From Parapedobacter defluvii (lineage in GTDB: Bacteria > Bacteroidota > Bacteroidia > Sphingobacteriales > Sphingobacteriaceae): DNA of 64,000 nt. Every line of letters begins with the position of its first letter. Position 1 is the first letter of the stretch. Positions 60,732-64,000 of this stretch are shown piece after piece. Where the stretch lies: NCBI RefSeq assembly GCF_014642075.1, contig NZ_BMIK01000009.1:124001-188000 (forward strand), in the 5' to 3' direction. Under the pieces are notes generated by a model. The model saw only the letters and a list, made by a program, of their open reading frames with translations. It made no database searches and was not told the origin of the DNA. The position numbers were made by a program, and so were the translations under genes.

Positions 60732-62678
60732 ATGAATAAGACAATCGCGTTAATCAGTGAGCATGCCTCGCCACTCGCCATGCTTGGCGGTGTGGACAGT
60801 GGCGGACAGAATATTTACGTAGGTGAACTTGCCCGGCAGTTGGCAGCTTTGGGCTACACAGTCGATGTTTTTACACGCAGGGACGATCCCAAGTTGCCAC
60901 TCGAAGTGCAATGGCTGCCCGATGTGCGTATTGTGCATGTCGAGGCGGGTCCGTCCAAGCAGTTGCCGAAGGAATCCCTGTTTCAATACATGGATGCATT
61001 TGCTGCATGGATGGAAACATTCATGGAGAGACAACCGAAACGGTATGCCCTGCTCCATGCCAATTTCTGGATGTCGGGTTATGTCGCCATGAAACTCAAG
61101 GAACATATCCGCATTCCCTTCGTGATTACCTTTCACGCCCTAGGAAAAGTGAGGTTAATGCATCAACGCGAAACCGATAAATTCCCCGAGGAGCGCTGTG
61201 ATGTGGAAACCCAGGTAATGCAAGCGGCGGATGGGATTATTGCCGAATGCCCGCAGGATGAAGCAGATCTGATCCAATTGTACCGGGCTGACCCCGATAA
61301 AATAACGATGGTACCGTGCGGTTTTAGCCCGCACGAGTTCCACCCGATTGACAAGGCGTATGCCCGGATGCTGCTGGATCTGCACCCTACCCGTAAGATG
61401 ATCCTGCAACTGGGCAGGATGGTGCCCCGCAAAGGGATCGATACCGTTATCCAGTCATTGGCACAATTGCGGGAGAATTCTATGGATGCTCAGTTAGTAG
61501 TTGTGGGGGGTGAATACGAGAAGCCGCATCTCCATGCCGATCCGGAATACCGGCGACTGATGGAAATGGCCACCGGCTTGGGGGTGGCAGATGCCATATC
61601 CTTTGAAGGACGGAAAAACAGAGAGCAGTTGAAATATTTTTATTCGGCAGCCGATGTATTTGTATCAACCCCTTGGTACGAACCCTTTGGCATTACACCG
61701 TTGGAAGCCATGGCGTGCGGTACACCCGTCATCGGCGCGAAAGTGGGGGGAATCCAATATAGCGTTGCCAATGGCAAGACCGGATTTTTGGTGCGACCCA
61801 AGGACCCGCAGGCCCTTGCCCGCAAACTCGAATTGGTGCTCAAAAGCGAAGATTTACAAGTATACCTGCGGCAAAATGCCATAAAACGGGTGAATGAATG
61901 TTTCACCTGGAAAAAAGTAGCGCAGCAGATGGATGAAGTATACCGCGGGCTGGCTGCTCCGCAACCGGATGGTACAGCTGACGAAAGGCAGACCATAGCC
62001 GAAGCCTTTGTGGAAGCGGCTGATACCTTACGGTTGTCCGCTGATAGCCTTGCGGATACGATACTGCGGGCAGGAAAAGCGCTTGCGAAAACCTTTGAAA
62101 GAGGGGGAAAAGTGTTGGTTTGCGGCAACGGAGGTAGCGCCGCGGAGAGCCTTCACTTTTCAGCTGAATTGCTAGGCCGGTTTGAGATACCGAACCGGGT
62201 CGGACTGCCGGTTATTTCCTTAATGGGCGATCCGGCGATGTTGACCGCATGGTCCAACGACATTGGCTTTAACGATATTTTTGCTCGCCAGGTAGAGGCT
62301 TACGGTCGCCCGGGCGACATGCTGATGTGCCTGAGCACCAGCGGCAATTCACCCAACATACTGGAAGCCATGGATCGGGCAAAGCAATTGGGTATGGCGT
62401 GCATGACATTGCTGGGCAACGATGGTGGCCGGGCGGCAGTTAAAGGCGACATCAACCTCATCGTGCCTTCCCGCAGCACCCAGCGTATCCAGGAATTGCA
62501 TCTCCATATTATCCACTTGCTTTGTACCCTCGTGGAGCGCCGACTGGTGGATTACTCGGCAAATCGGCGGGCATCCGAACGGTCTTCTTCACTGGTACAG
62601 GCGATGGATTTGTCGCTACAGCAAAAGGAAAAAGTAAAATACGATCATGCCAAACAAAAGAGCCATATTTTTGGATAA
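60732..62678 (+). CDS. fusion of GT4 glycosyltransferase and GmhA sedoheptulose-7-phosphate isomerase
   Basis: A 648-residue two-domain protein. Residues 1-~410 are a sucrose-phosphate-synthase-like GT-B transferase: LGGVDSGGQNIYVGELARQL at the N-terminus, QLGRMVPRKGID in the hinge, and YEPFGITPLEAMACGTPVIG with the E-x7-E motif. Residues ~425-610 are a SIS isomerase like GmhA: CGNGGSAAES (464-473), STSGNS (535-540), and all four zinc ligands (H475, E479, Q587, H595). GmhA makes D-glycero-manno-heptose 7-phosphate. The fusion couples heptose making and transfer. It overlaps gmhB by 32 bp. Confidence 0.9.
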   Translation: MNKTIALISEHASPLAMLGGVDSGGQNIYVGELARQLAALGYTVDVFTRRDDPKLPLEVQWLPDVRIVHVEAGPSKQLPKESLFQYMDAFAAWMETFMERQPKRYALLHANFWMSGYVAMKLKEHIRIPFVITFHALGKVRLMHQRETDKFPEERCDVETQVMQAADGIIAECPQDEADLIQLYRADPDKITMVPCGFSPHEFHPIDKAYARMLLDLHPTRKMILQLGRMVPRKGIDTVIQSLAQLRENSMDAQLVVVGGEYEKPHLHADPEYRRLMEMATGLGVADAISFEGRKNREQLKYFYSAADVFVSTPWYEPFGITPLEAMACGTPVIGAKVGGIQYSVANGKTGFLVRPKDPQALARKLELVLKSEDLQVYLRQNAIKRVNECFTWKKVAQQMDEVYRGLAAPQPDGTADERQTIAEAFVEAADTLRLSADSLADTILRAGKALAKTFERGGKVLVCGNGGSAAESLHFSAELLGRFEIPNRVGLPVISLMGDPAMLTAWSNDIGFNDIFARQVEAYGRPGDMLMCLSTSGNSPNILEAMDRAKQLGMACMTLLGNDGGRAAVKGDINLIVPSRSTQRIQELHLHIIHLLCTLVERRLVDYSANRRASERSSSLVQAMDLSLQQKEKVKYDHAKQKSHIFG

Positions 62679-63228
62679 GGACGGCACATTGATACGGGAC
62701 GTACCGTATAATGCCGACCCTGGTAAAATAGAGTTACTAGCTGGTGTGGCCGATGGCCTTCGGAAGCTGGGTTCGCTGGGGTATTCTTTTTTCGTGGTAA
62801 CCAACCAGGCCGGCGTGGCAAAGGGCTATTTCAAAGAGGAAGCACTCGCAGGTGTGGAAAACAGGTTGCAGCAATTGCTTCACGACAGTGGAGTGACACT
62901 ATCGGGGTTTTATTATTGCCCGCATCACCCAGAAGGTACGGTGCAGGCCTATATAAGACCCTGTCACTGCCGCAAACCGCAGCCGGGTTTATTGGTGGAA
63001 GCTGCGGAAGCATGTGGAATAAATTTGGGGGATTCCTGGATGGTAGGCGATATTCTGGACGATGTGGAAGCGGGCAACCGCGCCGGATGTAAAACGGTGC
63101 TGATTGACGGGCTTGGGCACGAACGCAGGAAGGGACTCAGCGGATACCGCAGTCCTTCGTATATCGCCGACAGTTTCAGCGAAGCAGCAGATTTGATTAT
63201 AAAAAATACCGGATATGGAAAAATATAA
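62647..63228 (+). CDS. gmhB: D-glycero-beta-D-manno-heptose 1,7-bisphosphate 7-phosphatase
   Basis: A 193-residue HAD-IIIA phosphatase that removes the 7-phosphate in the ADP-heptose pathway. Catalytic Asp10 and Asp12 are in FLDKDGT, the Thr/Ser motif is VVTNQAG, the Lys is in RKPQPG and the final acids are in MVGDILDD. A GmhB-type zinc loop has C91, H93, C106 and C108 (CPHHPEG…CHC). The start overlaps the fusion gene and its stop overlaps the kinase gene by 14 bp, so translation is coupled. Confidence 0.94.
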   Translation: MPNKRAIFLDKDGTLIRDVPYNADPGKIELLAGVADGLRKLGSLGYSFFVVTNQAGVAKGYFKEEALAGVENRLQQLLHDSGVTLSGFYYCPHHPEGTVQAYIRPCHCRKPQPGLLVEAAEACGINLGDSWMVGDILDDVEAGNRAGCKTVLIDGLGHERRKGLSGYRSPSYIADSFSEAADLIIKNTGYGKI

Positions 63229-64000
63229 TTGGCAATTTACAGCACAGTTTGAGCAAAAGAAAATTCTGGTAATCGGCGATTTCATCATTGATGAATACAT
63301 TGAAGGTGACAGCACACGGCTATCTCCTGAGGCGCCCGTGCCGGTGGTGGATGTACAGTCGGACGATTGTGTACTGGGCGGTGCTGCCAACGTAGCGGCA
63401 AACCTGGCTGCATTGGGGGCCCAGGTGGTTTTTTGTTCGGTCATCGGTGATGACCGGGAGGCCGATCGGGCATATGCACTGGCTGTTGCAGCCGGATTTT
63501 CTGCCGATTGGCTGATCCGTGAACAGAAAAGAGCTACCCTTATCAAAACGCGGGTTTTGGCCGGCGGGCATCCGCTGGCAAGAATTGATCGGGGAGATGA
63601 TACACCGATTTCGAGGATATCCGAGCAGCAACTCATCCAGCATTTGCAACAACATTTCGACGCGTGTGACGCCGTAGTCGTCGCAGATTATCACAAAGGG
63701 GTAATTACACCGACCATCATCGACCATCTGGTGAAATTAACGGATAAACAGCCGAAATTCATCGCGATCGATTCAAAGCGGCTGGCCCTTTTTCAGCAAT
63801 TGAGGCCAACGCTGGTGAAACCCAATTACACGGAGGCGATGCAACTGCTCGGCTATGATGGCGGTACGAAAGACAGGAAGACACAGCTCGAAAAACGTGG
63901 GGATGAGATTTACCAAAAAACCCGCGCCCATTGGGCGGTACTTACACTGGACAAGGATGGTTCCCTTTGGTTCGAAAAGGGAAAACTTGCTTTTCATATC
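63215..64000 (+). CDS. D-glycero-beta-D-manno-heptose-7-phosphate kinase, partial (RfaE1/HldE kinase domain)
   Basis: The reading frame is open to the window edge (262 codons seen). A PfkB/ribokinase-fold protein opens with KILVIGDFIIDEYIEGDSTRLSPEAP-type HldE N-terminus, seen here as KKILVIGDFIIDEYIEG, then GGAANVAANLAALG and VVVADYHKG. It phosphorylates heptose 7-phosphate at C1, the substrate of the adjacent GmhB. The catalytic GAGD region and any fused adenylyltransferase domain lie beyond position 64000, so it cannot be told whether this is a bifunctional HldE or a kinase alone. Confidence 0.9.
   Translation, partial: MEKYNWQFTAQFEQKKILVIGDFIIDEYIEGDSTRLSPEAPVPVVDVQSDDCVLGGAANVAANLAALGAQVVFCSVIGDDREADRAYALAVAAGFSADWLIREQKRATLIKTRVLAGGHPLARIDRGDDTPISRISEQQLIQHLQQHFDACDAVVVADYHKGVITPTIIDHLVKLTDKQPKFIAIDSKRLALFQQLRPTLVKPNYTEAMQLLGYDGGTKDRKTQLEKRGDEIYQKTRAHWAVLTLDKDGSLWFEKGKLAFHI

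Noticed and set aside
60732-62678. Frameshift or assembly joining of two genes as explanation for the GT-GmhA fusion
   Set aside because: The frame is open throughout with coherent codon use, and the linker (~410-425) is an ordinary Pro/Gly/Asp-rich connector. The fusion looks real, though read data would confirm it.
1-64000. CRISPR array, insertion sequence, prophage or integrase
   Set aside because: No regularly spaced direct repeats of 25-40 bp, no transposase or integrase-like protein and no terminal repeat pairs were found.

Overview
The window reads as a chromosomal segment of a Bacteroidota bacterium, most likely Sphingobacteriaceae (Parapedobacter/Pedobacter-like; this placement is an inference from gene content). 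Supporting signs are a lipidated TamA homologue (TamL type), a transketolase split into two genes, several ECF sigma/anti-sigma modules, DUF1080 proteins, and intergenic TAnnTTTG boxes, the -7 element of Bacteroidota promoters. No rRNA, tRNA, CRISPR array, transposase or prophage gene was found.

Region 1 (1-30 kb) is mostly core genome. It holds two SDR-type oxidoreductases and a TrmH-type RNA methylase, divergent from a TamL outer-membrane protein. Next come a gluconate kinase/permease pair, a complete three-gene RND efflux operon, a BadF-type sugar kinase, glutathione peroxidase and thymidine kinase. Two sigma/anti-sigma/effector operons follow, with an RlmI-like rRNA methylase and a class III aminotransferase between them. 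The region ends with the split transketolase, a TesA-like esterase, an Nfu iron-sulfur protein, PurB, a tiny lipoprotein and a stress-type SDR.

Region 2 (30.1-43 kb) is the most distinctive part. Two same-strand operons flank an AraC-family regulator on the opposite strand. Operon A (30.2-35.9 kb) encodes an SDR, a ROK protein, a SIS protein, an FAD oxidoreductase, a phosphotriesterase-like hydrolase and a DUF1080 lipoprotein. Operon B (37.0-42.9 kb) encodes a Tat-exported sugar isomerase/epimerase-like protein, a large propeller/HEAT/cytochrome c lipoprotein, a second DUF1080 protein and a Gfo/Idh/MocA oxidoreductase. Both are preceded by the same roughly 36-bp element (31 of 36 positions identical) exactly 18 bp upstream of a TAnnTTTG box, with ATCA half-sites 10 bp apart. 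I infer one regulon, probably for periplasmic oxidation and cleavage of a glycoside or cyclitol through keto-sugar chemistry. The substrate is unknown, and no SusC/SusD pair or classical glycoside hydrolase is present.

Region 3 (43-59.4 kb) looks like a stress and envelope-maintenance island. It has a single-domain response regulator, topoisomerase IB, an AI-2E family permease, an ECF sigma factor, a YihY/BrkB protein, an MFS transporter, a metallo-beta-lactamase-fold hydrolase and a DUF421 protein with an added zinc ribbon. It continues with a translationally coupled baeRF3-like/phospholipase D pair, two PA2169-type four-helix proteins, a PAS-PAS-GAF histidine kinase with its response regulator, and a DUF72 operon headed by a LuxR-type regulator whose receiver lacks key residues. 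Two very short membrane-protein genes (58 and 28 codons) were also found.

Region 4 (59.7-64 kb) starts a heptose/glycosylation operon: a glycosyltransferase, a natural fusion of a GT4 glycosyltransferase with a GmhA sedoheptulose-7-phosphate isomerase, the GmhB phosphatase, and a heptose-7-phosphate kinase cut by the window edge. The genes overlap or nearly touch, so nucleotide-activated heptose synthesis and its transfer are probably made from one transcript.
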